This document shows positions 52,360 through 60,343 of a stretch of DNA of 64,000 nt, in pieces. The first letter of the stretch is position 1; every line of letters begins with the position of its first letter. The position numbers were made by a program, and so were the translations under genes. The notes under the pieces were generated by a model. It worked only from the letters and a program-made list of their open reading frames with translations, was not told the origin of the DNA and did not search any database. The DNA comes from Natronolimnobius sp. AArcel1 (GTDB lineage: Archaea; Halobacteriota; Halobacteria; Halobacteriales; Natrialbaceae), in NCBI RefSeq assembly GCF_011043775.1, contig NZ_JAAKXY010000003.1, positions 248,001-312,000 of the forward strand. The letters run 5' to 3'.

Positions 52360-52461
52360 ACGACCCCTACGAAATCGATTCGTTTGTGCGTATCGACCCA
52401 CTGTCTGGGAGACCCCCGCTATTCACAAGCATTTTTAGCTCCCGCACGTAGGGACACACCA

Positions 52462-53814
52462 ATGAACCAGCCGGTTGCAGTCGGGCTGCTCATCGCCGTT
52501 CTCGTCGTCGGTTTGTTCGCCGGCGTTGGCGGCCCGATAGTCGCGGCTGGGGATGGTGGACTTGGGGCTGACGCTGGATTGCTCACTGTTGCCGGACCGG
52601 CCGACACAACAGCCGAACCATCTGCTGCGGACGCTCAACCGCAGCACGAACACGTGACAGTGGCGACAACTGACGAAATGAGCGCCGGTGACTTCGATAG
52701 CACAACGTTCGAAATCACGGTTCACGAAAACGGCAGTGCAACCTGGACGTTCCGCTACGAACATCACTTCGATGAGAGCAACGAGACGACCAGATCAGAG
52801 TTCGAAACGTTCGCCGACGAGTTTGAGTCCGACGAAACCGACCTCTACACCCTGTTTTCAGAGCAGGCACAGGCAATGGTCGAAACCGGTGACGAGCAAA
52901 CCGAACGCGAGATGGACGCCACCGCGTTCAATCGCTCTGCACAGGTCGATGGTACCTTCAACCCCGTTGGCGTCGTCGAAATGACGTTCACCTGGCACGG
53001 ATTTGCCGCCGTTGAAGACGAGTCCATCCTCGTCGGTGATGTCTTCGAAAACCAGAACCTTATCCTCACAGAAGAGCAGGCGATGGAACTCCAGGCTAGC
53101 GATGGACTCGCGTTCGAACACGTCGAACCCGAGGCTCAGTACGTCGGCACTTCGCTTTCGGAAGCCAACTCCGTCCACTGGAGTGGCGAACGACAGTTCC
53201 TCGATGGCCACCCTCGAGTCGAACTCACTAAAACCGATGAGGGGGCAGACTCGCCGTTGACGGCCATGACCGACAACACCAACTCCTCGTGGCTGTTCGC
53301 CGCCGGTGCCCTCATTATCCTCGCTGGCAGCGGCGGCGCAGTCTGGTATCGACGCCACCGCAGCGACTCGAGTAAAACTCCCGAGCACACGGCTACAGAT
53401 GACCAGACTGCAGTGTCAGACACACCCGATACCGGCGCTCGTACATCACACGAAACGGCCGCACAGAGGGGCACCACACCTGCCGCTGGTGGCCACCAGA
53501 CTCCAGACTCGAGCACTGAGACGGATACTGACGAGTCGGCCAGTGCTAATACCCCACACCCGCCACTCTCCGAAGACGACTTGCTCACGGACGAAGACCG
53601 CGTTGTCAAACTTATCCGCGAAAACGGCGGCCGAATGAAACAGGTCAACATCGTCGACGAAACCGGCTGGTCGAAATCCAAGGTCAGCATGCTTCTCTCG
53701 GAGATGGAAGCCGACGACACCATCAGCAAACTTCGGGTTGGCCGAGAAAATATCATCAGCCTCGAGGGGTTCGAACCCGAAGCAACGAAATCCCCCTTTG
53801 ACAATCAGGAGTAG
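52462..53814 (+). CDS. Membrane-anchored protein with extracellular domain and cytoplasmic winged helix
   Basis: A 450-residue protein; ATG 52462 (MNQPVAVGLLIAVLVVGLF) begins a signal peptide. An extracellular region (~60-270) has the pattern of haloarchaeal DUF7345 domains ('FEITVHENGSATWTFRYEHH'). One membrane helix follows (~274-296: 'WLFAAGALIILAGSGGAVWY'). A Thr/Ser/Asp-rich linker leads to a DUF7343-type winged helix (~375-440: 'RVVKLIRENGGRMKQVNIVD', 'SKSKVSMLLSEMEADD'). It likely senses outside conditions and controls transcription directly from the membrane. Confidence 0.82.
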   Translation: MNQPVAVGLLIAVLVVGLFAGVGGPIVAAGDGGLGADAGLLTVAGPADTTAEPSAADAQPQHEHVTVATTDEMSAGDFDSTTFEITVHENGSATWTFRYEHHFDESNETTRSEFETFADEFESDETDLYTLFSEQAQAMVETGDEQTEREMDATAFNRSAQVDGTFNPVGVVEMTFTWHGFAAVEDESILVGDVFENQNLILTEEQAMELQASDGLAFEHVEPEAQYVGTSLSEANSVHWSGERQFLDGHPRVELTKTDEGADSPLTAMTDNTNSSWLFAAGALIILAGSGGAVWYRRHRSDSSKTPEHTATDDQTAVSDTPDTGARTSHETAAQRGTTPAAGGHQTPDSSTETDTDESASANTPHPPLSEDDLLTDEDRVVKLIRENGGRMKQVNIVDETGWSKSKVSMLLSEMEADDTISKLRVGRENIISLEGFEPEATKSPFDNQE

Positions 53815-53927
53815 CTCCAAGACCGGGGCCACGGCCGCTCAGAAACGTGGTATCTCTCCGCAACCTCGAATCGAAACGGAATGCTTAAACATCGTACTGC
53901 GTTAGAAGTGGGTGTAGACGCACACCC

Positions 53928-54002
53928 GCTCCGATGGTGTAGTCCGGCCAATCATATTGCCCTCTCACGGCAATGACCTGGGTTCGAATCCCAGTCGGAG
54001 CA
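53928..54002 (+). tRNA. tRNA-Glu (CTC)
   Basis: Acceptor stem GCTCCGA/TCGGAGC closes the cloverleaf; anticodon stem TTGCC/GGCAA holds loop CTCTCAC, giving anticodon CTC (glutamate, GAG codons). T arm CTGGG-TTCGAAT-CCCAG; discriminator A; no encoded CCA. No intron. Confidence 0.94.
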
Positions 54003-54109
54003 TTTCTCAGCGAACAACTTTGTGAGCGGAGAATGCGACCCTGGATTTGAAGCACGGAAATCCGAGCGAAGTGAGGATTTGCATCGGGTTCGAATCCCAG
54101 TCGGAGCAT
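53980..54109. repeat. 24-bp direct repeat of the tRNA-Glu 3' end (att-like)
   Basis: The last 23 bases of tRNA-Glu plus one more (53980-54003, starting GGGTTCGAATCCCAG) recur exactly at 54086-54109, 106 bases downstream. This is the signature left by integrases that target tRNA 3' ends. The 82-base spacer between the copies has small hairpins (AAATCC/GGATTT around 54058-54080) and GGATTTGAA (54043-54051), an imperfect inverted copy of the T arm. No integrase is nearby. Confidence 0.75.
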
Positions 54110-54249
54110 CCTTTTAAACGAACAAAGTGAGTAATACTCCTTCGAACGTGACGTTCGGTCAAAATTCTTCTACTGATCTGAGTCTGTAGTCATCTCTGCT
54201 ACAACCCGTGCATCAGAACGGTTATTCGGTTCGTTGTTCCAGTTTCTGT

Positions 54250-54597
54250 ATGGAAGACGAGATTTCATTTGATGGAGTGACACTGACTGGTGTTTCGAAC
54301 GACGAAAACGGAGATGTGGGTGCAGAGACGGTCTTTCACTTCGAACAGACTGGTGAGCGACTCTATGCACAGTATGCTGGCGGCGAGATCGTCGATGGGC
54401 ATCTGGTTGGAACGTTCGATGGAACCCACTGGGACATCAGATACACGCAGATAAACACAGCACATGAAACGGCGACTGGTCACTCTGTTGGTGTTGTTGA
54501 ACGCCTCGAGGACGGGCGGATTCGAGTCGAAGACGAGTGGGAGTGGGAATCAAAACCAGGTACCGGCGAATCAGTCCATGAAGAGGTTGTGGAGTAG
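54250..54597 (+). CDS. Small conserved protein (often mis-named N-acetylglutamate synthase)
   Basis: A 115-residue protein; ATG 54250 (MEDEISFDGVTLTGVSNDEN) is preferred. 'NDENGDVGAETVFHFEQTGE', 'YAQYAGGEIVDGHLVG', 'IRYTQINTAHE' and 'GRIRVEDEWEWES' follow a family of small beta-barrel proteins found in bacteria and archaea. The family carries an old database label of N-acetylglutamate synthase, but it is not an acetyltransferase by sequence. Function is unknown. It sits between the tRNA-Glu locus and the convergent ychF. Confidence 0.7.
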   Translation: MEDEISFDGVTLTGVSNDENGDVGAETVFHFEQTGERLYAQYAGGEIVDGHLVGTFDGTHWDIRYTQINTAHETATGHSVGVVERLEDGRIRVEDEWEWESKPGTGESVHEEVVE

Positions 54598-54670
54598 ACT
54601 GCTTTTCTTTCACCTCGGTTGAGCACAACCCGTTTTGGCGGAGAGGTTGCATTCACATCGCAAGAAAACG

Positions 54671-55849
54671 CTAATTGGTGCTTACGATCTTGATTACGTC
54701 ACCCTCCTCGAGTTCGTACTCTTCGCTGACCTCTCGATTCGATTTCGCGTTGACGGCGTGGAGATAGCCGTCGCCGATATCGGAGTGGACGGCGTAGGCG
54801 AGGTCGACAGGCGTCGAGCCATCGGGTAAGAGGAAGGCGTCGGGCAAGATATTCCCGCTGCCGTCGGACCATTTCGCGGCGTCTTCGACGGGGTAGGCCG
54901 TGATGTGCTCGAGTAAGTCGTAGACGGCGTAGTTGAGCGCGCCCTGAACGCCGGTGCCGTCCCAGTTGGTCATCGTTTCACGAAGCTCCTCGAGTGCGTC
55001 GCGCTGGGCGTCGTTAACGCCGTCACCGATCTCGAGGGCGTCGTCGCCGGGGTCGTAATCGACGAGACCGTTGTCGGCGGCACGGCGAAGTGCAAGTTCG
55101 CCCTCTGCGGTCGTCGGGATGACAGGCTTGTCGAGTTCGAGCAGTGTCTCGACGTTTTCCTCGGGGGCAACGTCGATTTTGTTCGCGGCGACGACGATGG
55201 GTTTGGTACGCTCGCGAACAAGGCGGGCGAGTTCCTCGCGGTGGCTGTCTTCCCACTGGATCGGGTCCGCTGGATAGTCGAGTTCGCGGAGGACGATTGC
55301 GATCTGGCGGGGCGAGGCCCCAAAGCCTGAGAGCATGTCCGCGAGCACGTCATCGATATCGAAATCGGGTGAGCGGGACTTTCGTTCGACGGACTCCCAG
55401 TTGCGGTCGACGATGCCAGCTAACCAGAGGTCCATCTCCTCTTCGACGAAGTCGATGTCCTCGAGCGGGTCGTGTTCGCCAATATCGACGGGTTCGCCCT
55501 TCTCGTTGGTGCCGCCGGAGGCGTCGATCACGTTGACGATTACGTCGGCGTTGGTGAGTTCGTCGAGGAACTGATTGCCCAGGCCTTTCCCCTCGTGTGC
55601 GCCGGGAACGAGTCCGGCGACGTCGATCAGTTCGATTGGGACGTAGCGTTTGCCGTCCTCGCAGTCATCGGCGTTACAACGCTCGTCGCGCTCGAGGCAG
55701 GGACACTCGGTTCGGACGTAGCTGACGCCACGGTTGGCGTCGATCGTCGTAAACGGATAGTTCGCGACGTCGACGTCGGCCATGGTCGCCGCGGTGTAGA
55801 ACGTGGACTTGCCGGCGTTTGGTTTTCCGGCAAGCGCAATCGAGAGCAT
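54671..55849 (-). CDS. ychF: YchF/OLA1-type GTPase/ATPase with TGS domain
   Basis: A 392-residue protein from ATG 55849 (MLSIALAGKPNAGKST). It has Walker A 'GKPNAGKS', switch I 'YPFTTIDANRG', G3 'DVAGLVPGAHEGKGLGNQFL' and the G4 position 'ANKIDV'. The C-terminal ~75 residues are a TGS domain ('AYAVHSDIGDGYLHAVN'). An insertion with Cys residues (~50-65, 'CPCLERDERCNADDCED') is characteristic of archaeal members. YchF binds ribosomes and hydrolyses ATP in bacteria; archaeal function is inferred to be similar. Confidence 0.93.
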   Translation of the reverse strand: MLSIALAGKPNAGKSTFYTAATMADVDVANYPFTTIDANRGVSYVRTECPCLERDERCNADDCEDGKRYVPIELIDVAGLVPGAHEGKGLGNQFLDELTNADVIVNVIDASGGTNEKGEPVDIGEHDPLEDIDFVEEEMDLWLAGIVDRNWESVERKSRSPDFDIDDVLADMLSGFGASPRQIAIVLRELDYPADPIQWEDSHREELARLVRERTKPIVVAANKIDVAPEENVETLLELDKPVIPTTAEGELALRRAADNGLVDYDPGDDALEIGDGVNDAQRDALEELRETMTNWDGTGVQGALNYAVYDLLEHITAYPVEDAAKWSDGSGNILPDAFLLPDGSTPVDLAYAVHSDIGDGYLHAVNAKSNREVSEEYELEEGDVIKIVSTN

Positions 55850-56179
55850 GCGTCATCGTAGCATCGTGGGTTCAAACTGTCTTTCGATTGTGCGTCCCGG
55901 CCTGTCGAACGCGCGTCCACAACAGATGGCCGTTGACCCACTTGATTGCAGACACAGTCCAACCTGATACGCACCCTTCCATCGTTGCTCTCCGGAGACT
56001 CCGTTATTCGACCTGTGGGACAGTCAGGCTGGGTGAACAGAGCGCTCGTCGTCGGATTCGGTTCGGTTTTAAAACTCGTATACGTGCAGCCGTCCACACT
56101 TGCTTCGAGCGTCCCTCCGATCGAATGCGCGGGTGCTCCTGAGTGGCGAACTGGTATTTGGGACTGATCCGCGCGTCGC
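55850..56179. other. Divergent intergenic region, no gene
   Basis: About 330 bases between ychF and the membrane protein at 56180, which point away from each other. It must contain both promoters. No coding frame or strong repeat is supported. Confidence 0.5.
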
Positions 56180-56650
56180 ATGATCGGAATAGATGTGGTG
56201 GGTGCTGGCGTCGCGCTCGCACTTGCAGTAGGAATCGGATTGATTGCTCACGAGTGGTCTCATGCACTCGTCCTTCGATTTGCAGGGATTGCCTTTTCGA
56301 TCAACTATCTACCAAATCGTACCAGCGGCCCGCTTGGACTCCTCGCGAGTTGCCCATGGGCAGTCGTGGAACCGCAGCCAACGGCCCGTGATCCAGCCTG
56401 GGTCCTTCGCGTTGCCGCACTCATGCCCCTCGCGCTTGCCGTCCCCGTCCTCGCAGTTGGGATCACCGGCCACCTACCAGGTGAAATGCCGATACTCACA
56501 GCAGCCGCAATCGGCTGGCTTGCCTGCGCAATTCCAAGCCCACAGGACTTCTCCGTTGCCTTCCACGCAGAACAACTGCTCGAGGAAACAACGGACACAA
56601 CGGATACAACCGACACGACAGCGGTGGTATCGTGTTCCCGCGCTGACTGA
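56180..56650 (+). CDS. Membrane protein with HExxH motif (putative membrane-embedded metalloprotease-like)
   Basis: A 156-residue protein from ATG 56180 (MIGIDVVGAGVALALAVGI). Helix one contains 'LIAHEWSHALVLRF', an HExxH zinc-like motif placed inside a hydrophobic segment, as in site-2-protease and DUF3267 relatives. Three more hydrophobic helices follow ('AALMPLALAVPVLAVGI', 'AAAIGWLACAIPSPQDF'). The C-terminus has a repeated T-T-D unit from a short DNA repeat. Protease activity is possible but the other zinc ligand is only suggested by 'SPQDFSVAFH'. Confidence 0.65.
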   Translation: MIGIDVVGAGVALALAVGIGLIAHEWSHALVLRFAGIAFSINYLPNRTSGPLGLLASCPWAVVEPQPTARDPAWVLRVAALMPLALAVPVLAVGITGHLPGEMPILTAAAIGWLACAIPSPQDFSVAFHAEQLLEETTDTTDTTDTTAVVSCSRAD

Positions 56651-57080
56651 CGGTCGCCGGGTATCACCGTGTTTGGTGTCGTTTGTATGCCGCGTGCAGG
56701 TTCTCCTCGAGAGCGAGAGTTTCCGGACAAAAGTATGGCAGGCCACAGATCTCTTGAGCCCACCAGGGGATCTGTCAGCAGTGTCGACTACACAGCCACG
56801 AGTAGCCGTTGCTGATCGAGCACGAGTGATCCACCGGTCACAGGATGTCTGTTGCCGATGCGTCAGGGTCGGCGGTGTGCCGACATGCATATTATAATAC
56901 GTTCAGTAATAAAGCTATCTGTTAGTGCGAATTCGACCTAATATAGAGACATGGTGGACAAATTCTCATCGATGTTGTGATGTGAGTGTGTTTGTCGAAA
57001 ATTGAGTGATGATATCAGTTGCCGCTCCCGCATTCGTGACCGTCCACTCGAGACTACTTGCGCTGGATACCATCTCTACG
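56651..57080. other. Intergenic, no supported gene
   Basis: About 430 bases. A frame starting near 56688 has no haloarchaeal codon bias or family match. AT-rich stretches at ~56880-56950 look like promoter DNA but no gene follows. The region lies beyond the 3' end of both neighbours. Confidence 0.45.
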
Positions 57081-57770
57081 CTATGGGTCTGCCTTTTTCG
57101 GTGCGTGCCGGTCAGCCAACTCCGAACTAATGAGGGCAGCATGACTCCGACGAAGACGCTCCGACAGCGCCTGATGGGAGATATCCATCTCAGAAGCGAG
57201 TTCCTCAAGTGTTACCTGTCGCGGCACGTCGAAGTAGCCCAGTTCGTGTGCCATCGTGATCGTCTCGTACTGTGTTTCTGTTAGCGGCGTCTCGAGCCGG
57301 TCGAGGTCGAGATCCGCCGAATCGGTTTCCGTGATCCGGGTGACGTTGACGTGATAGTCGTACTGTTCGAACAGCGCATGCGAGGTTGAGACCGACTCGC
57401 GATCGTGAAAGAGCAATCGCAGCGACCACGTGTTGTCGTGGCTGCGTGCCGAGAGCATCGCGCCATCGTTACTGGAGACGATCTCCTGAAACAGTTTGAT
57501 ATCCTCACCGAACTCGAGTCGAAACAGCCACCGATTGTGATCGGCCCCAGTCGACTGCGTGTTGCCACTGAGACTCGCGACGACATCGACCGACGGATCC
57601 GCCTCGAGTGCCCGTTTGACATCGTGACGGTCTTCGCCCGATACGTGTACCAGCGGTGCTGTATCGCCAATGAGCCCGCCGATCTCACACTCGAACGTCG
57701 GGACGCGATCGAACGTCCGTGCAAGTCCGAGCCGTTCAGCCGGAACCTCGAGTTCGACGACCGTAGTCAT
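57081..57770 (-). CDS. HTH-10 (bacterioopsin-activator-like) transcriptional regulator
   Basis: A 229-residue protein; ATG 57770 (MTTVVELEVPAERLGLART) is the usual family start. The N-terminal ~155 residues are the sensory half with 'NRWLFRLEFGEDIKLFQEIV'. The C-terminal HTH_10 domain has 'ITMAHELGYFDVPRQVTLEE' then 'EMDISHQALSERLRRSHAAL'. It probably controls a stress or membrane response; target unknown. It is the third member of this family in the window, and is divergent from the small membrane protein at 58078. Confidence 0.87.
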   Translation of the reverse strand: MTTVVELEVPAERLGLARTFDRVPTFECEIGGLIGDTAPLVHVSGEDRHDVKRALEADPSVDVVASLSGNTQSTGADHNRWLFRLEFGEDIKLFQEIVSSNDGAMLSARSHDNTWSLRLLFHDRESVSTSHALFEQYDYHVNVTRITETDSADLDLDRLETPLTETQYETITMAHELGYFDVPRQVTLEELASEMDISHQALSERLRRSHAALISSELADRHAPKKADP

Positions 57771-58077
57771 CACCGGAATCCACCACAGAGACGTATAGAC
57801 GCGTTGGGTTTCCGGTAGCCTTTCCCGCCACCCAATTCGAGTGAGAGTCAGTGCAACCAAACGGTCGGTTTGAGTAACAAATTACGCAGCCACTACTGGC
57901 AGTGACGAATACACAGGGCTGGCCGACGCTCCCATCGTTTTTCGATTTGTCGCACTCTCGCCTGTCTTGAGTCAATCAGTCTTACTGCTACCAAATTTCG
58001 ACGACGACCACACTGCAACCATCGACGTGGCCACTTCAGGGAGTCTGTTTACCCGTGCCTATCACGACACATCCCGC
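57771..58077. other. Divergent promoter region, no gene
   Basis: About 307 bases between the HTH-10 gene and the small membrane protein. A plus-strand frame is open from 57967 but only the part from ATG 58078 looks like protein. The region should hold both promoters. Confidence 0.5.
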
Positions 58078-58287
58078 ATGGATATTCCCACTGACCGACT
58101 GCTCATCATGGTGATCGTCGCAACCGGATTCGCGGTCCTCATCGGCGGCTGGGCCGGTGGACTCGTCCACGCAGAGGCGACCGGCCTCGAGGAACTCGGC
58201 TTGCGCGTCGGCTTAGGCGTCGTCTTCTTTGCCATCTTGCTTGGTGTGTGGTATCAGTTCAGCCGTGTTGATGAGGACTCGAGTTAG
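58078..58287 (+). CDS. Small two-helix membrane protein
   Basis: A 69-residue protein from ATG 58078 (MDIPTDRLLIMVIVATGF). Two membrane helices (about residues 9-26 and 44-60: 'VGLGVVFFAILLGVWYQF') flank a short polar part with 'VHAEATGLEELGLR'. Such small proteins are widespread in haloarchaea; function unknown. A T-rich stretch follows its stop. Confidence 0.6.
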   Translation: MDIPTDRLLIMVIVATGFAVLIGGWAGGLVHAEATGLEELGLRVGLGVVFFAILLGVWYQFSRVDEDSS

Positions 58288-58310
58288 GAGTTTTTGCTTC
58301 TCGTTTTCTC
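58288..58310 (+). terminator. T-rich terminator after the 58078 gene
   Basis: TTTTTGCTTCTCGTTTTCT directly after the stop at 58287 is a double T-tract suited to archaeal termination. Confidence 0.45.
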
Positions 58311-58369
58311 CTCGAGAGTGATGTAACCGGCTGATGCATGAAAATAGTACAACAACCAATTGCAAGTCC

Positions 58370-58493
58370 GGGTCGGAGGGATTTGAACCACGGTCGCAGC
58401 GGAGCTGCTCCCTGATTCAAATCCTCCGAATTACATACCTGACGCTCACGGATTTGTGAGCGTCAGAGGTATGGGGTCGGAGGGATTTGAACC
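58370..58493. repeat. 20-bp direct repeat of the tRNA-Trp 3' end (att-like) with inverted repeats
   Basis: The T arm and acceptor end of tRNA-Trp (58474-58493) recur exactly at 58370-58389. In tRNA orientation the copy lies downstream, as at tRNA-Glu. The spacer contains TTCAAATCCTCC (58416-58427), an inverted match to the copy's GGAGG-GATTTGAA, so the copy can form its own long hairpin with an inner GCAGC/GCTGC stem. This is consistent with a past integration at the tRNA 3' end. Confidence 0.72.
58439..58466. repeat. Perfect 11-bp hairpin just after tRNA-Trp
   Basis: CTGACGCTCAC (58439-58449) and GTGAGCGTCAG (58456-58466) flank a 6-base loop. ATAC and GTAT outside extend the pairing past a two-base bulge. 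It starts 6 bases after the tRNA 3' end on the minus strand. It may serve in transcript ending or be part of the integration scar. Confidence 0.65.
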
Positions 58494-58647
58494 CCCGATC
58501 GACTGATATCTCCGGTGCGCCTCGGAACTCCAGAGGGTCATCACACGGACACTGATCAGGTGTCCGATCAGTATATCAGTCTGGAGTGTCGTCCCGGGCG
58601 CGGTGCCTCTGGAGTCAGTCGCCATCCCTGGCTTGGCCACGACCCCG
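58472..58647 (-). tRNA. tRNA-Trp (CCA) with ~101-nt intron
   Basis: On the minus strand, acceptor GGGGTCG/CGACCCC encloses D arm, anticodon stem ACTGA/TCAGT and T arm GGGGG-TTCAAAT-CCCTC-type. The anticodon loop CTCCA is interrupted by an intron after position 37 (about 58508-58608). The exons give anticodon CCA. Haloarchaeal tRNA-Trp is known for such an intron, which in Haloferax acts as a box C/D guide for 2'-O-methylation of its own tRNA. Here the intron has box C GUGAUGA (complement of 58538-58544) and several CUGA D boxes, so the same role is likely. Intron ends are within a base or two. Confidence 0.93.
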
Positions 58648-58695
58648 CGAGCATACGTTGGGGGATCCGCCCTAAAGTGGTTTCGATTCGAGCCG

Positions 58696-59628
58696 TTACA
58701 ACCAAGGAGCGCGTTCTTCGGTGTCGCTCGAGTCCTCGCCGGAAGACGATCGCTTGTCACCGCCGCTGCGAGTGTCGCCGTCGTCAGCGTCACTCGAGTT
58801 GCTCGGCCGTGTTGGACCGAAAGCCCCGCCATCGGTGAGTGGTCCGGTGCCGACTGCAGGTGCGAACGAATCAGAATCGTCGTCTTCCGAGTCGCCACCG
58901 CGCTCGAGTGGGAGGTCGAGTGCGAACAGGCCGGCGACGACGAGCGCGGCGAGTGGGGCCTGACCGAACGTGTCGGCGACCAGCGCGATGGGGAGCAAGC
59001 CCAGCGCAACAGCGCTGCCGAATCGGAAGCGGTCGAGGTCCATGTACTCGCGCAGGTACGGGCCGGTGAGGGCAATACCGAGCGCGAATGCGACGCCGAC
59101 GGTCGCAGAGAGCGTCGCGTTCATCACGAGCGCGGGGTCGTCCATGAGGACGAACGCCATTCCGTTCGGATCGAGACTCGCGACCAGTCCGAGGCTAATG
59201 ATGACGGCGGGACCGGGGAGATACTCGCCGATGGTCGCACTCGCGGTTTTGGCGGCGATTGCGAGGATCACCAGTGCGGCGAAGCGCTCGAAGATAACGA
59301 TATCGAGGACGCTCTCGATTGCCGGCGCGAGCGCGGCCTGTATGGCCGCAAGCAGTATGAGCGGAATCCCGACTAACAGGACAATCGTCGCCTGCTCGCG
59401 AGGCGTACCGCTCATCTCTGCGAGAATCACGGCAACGGTTGCACTGCCACCGAAGATGAGCAGTCCAACCTGGATTGCACCCATTGGACTGTCGAGTGCG
59501 CCTGCGAGGATCAACGCTGGGAAGACGCCGTCGATCAGCGGGAGCATCATCACCAGCGCCAGCAACCGCGTGTCACCACCGACTAACCGCTCGAGGCGGA
59601 GGGCAATCGGGTGTTGAGAGGTACTCAT
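58696..59628 (-). CDS. Multi-pass membrane protein (DUF5794-like)
   Basis: A 310-residue protein from ATG 59628 (MSTSQHPIALRLERLVGGD). Seven to eight membrane helices fill residues ~20-235 ('LLALVMMLPLIDGVFPALIL'). A Ser/Asp-rich cytoplasmic tail ends it. The start 'HPIALRLERLVGGDTRLLAL' is conserved in a haloarchaeal family I recall as DUF5794; function unknown. It is next to the tRNA-Trp, which it does not overlap. Confidence 0.72.
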   Translation of the reverse strand: MSTSQHPIALRLERLVGGDTRLLALVMMLPLIDGVFPALILAGALDSPMGAIQVGLLIFGGSATVAVILAEMSGTPREQATIVLLVGIPLILLAAIQAALAPAIESVLDIVIFERFAALVILAIAAKTASATIGEYLPGPAVIISLGLVASLDPNGMAFVLMDDPALVMNATLSATVGVAFALGIALTGPYLREYMDLDRFRFGSAVALGLLPIALVADTFGQAPLAALVVAGLFALDLPLERGGDSEDDDSDSFAPAVGTGPLTDGGAFGPTRPSNSSDADDGDTRSGGDKRSSSGEDSSDTEERAPWL

Positions 59629-59970
59629 TGGTCAGGGAGAGTGGCCATGACCCGAGGCCCGTGGGTAATAGGGTGGACGATGCCGTAACTGGTGAGAACG
59701 CACCCAGTTCGTCCGGTTGTGGCCTCGTGCTGTGAGTTTGCGTTTGCGATTCCCGAATGTAAACGTAAAGGCGGAGTCACTGCTCACCTTGCCACCAATT
59801 CGGGTATCGATTGTACTCACAGCGTACATATTTGGAGGAACGATGGGATTGTCAATAAGCGTTGTGTGAGAGCGACTTTCACGATCAGTCGCGTTTCCGA
59901 CACTAACGTGCAGGTCCGCGCGTCGGTGTACTGATCTGCAGTCGACTGGCAGACCGATACGCGAATCTCG
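59629..59970. other. Intergenic, no gene
   Basis: About 342 bases between two minus-strand genes. The part next to 59629 should hold the promoter of the DUF5794-like gene. No coding frame, repeat or hairpin of note is seen. Confidence 0.5.
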
Positions 59971-60297
59971 TTACGTCGGCGCTGCAACGACGAGATCGCC
60001 ACGACTCGAGATTGTTACCTGACAGCCGTGGTAAAAAAAGGAGATGATCGTCGAGTTGCGTCCGTGTCGGCCGTGTGCCAGCAGTTCAGTGACGGCTTCG
60101 GTGTCGATGGTGTCGTACAGCGGAGGCATGTCGTCGACGGCTTCGTCCATGATGGTCGCGACGCTCGTCACGATGGTAACGACGACTGCGTCGGTTTCGT
60201 CGATTTCGAACGCAGTGCGGAGAACAGTTCCAGTGTCGGTTTCGCCGATCCCCCCATCGACGGATGGCGATTCTGCGTGTGTCGAGTTATCATTCAT
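59971..60297 (-). CDS. HalOD1 domain protein
   Basis: A 108-residue protein from ATG 60297 (MNDNSTHAESPSVDGGIGET). Residues ~28-105 are HalOD1: 'VVTIVTSVATIMDEAVDDMP', 'YDTIDTEAVTELLAHGRHGR', 'ISFFYHGCQVTISSRGDLVV'. It is next to a PAS/HTH-10 regulator on the same strand (46 bases), so they may work in one signalling unit. This is the second HalOD1 protein in the window. Confidence 0.82.
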   Translation of the reverse strand: MNDNSTHAESPSVDGGIGETDTGTVLRTAFEIDETDAVVVTIVTSVATIMDEAVDDMPPLYDTIDTEAVTELLAHGRHGRNSTIISFFYHGCQVTISSRGDLVVAAPT

Positions 60298-60343
60298 TAC
60301 ACTTCCTACGGACGGGGGTATGGTAAGCGGACGCGCTGACTAG

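Noticed and set aside
54208-54597. N-acetylglutamate synthase
   Set aside because: The family often carries this name, but there is no GNAT or amino-acid kinase motif; the label appears to be an inherited error.
56688-56897. Plus-strand frame ending in VGGVPTCIL
   Set aside because: No start with a binding site, no acidic bias and no recognisable family pattern.
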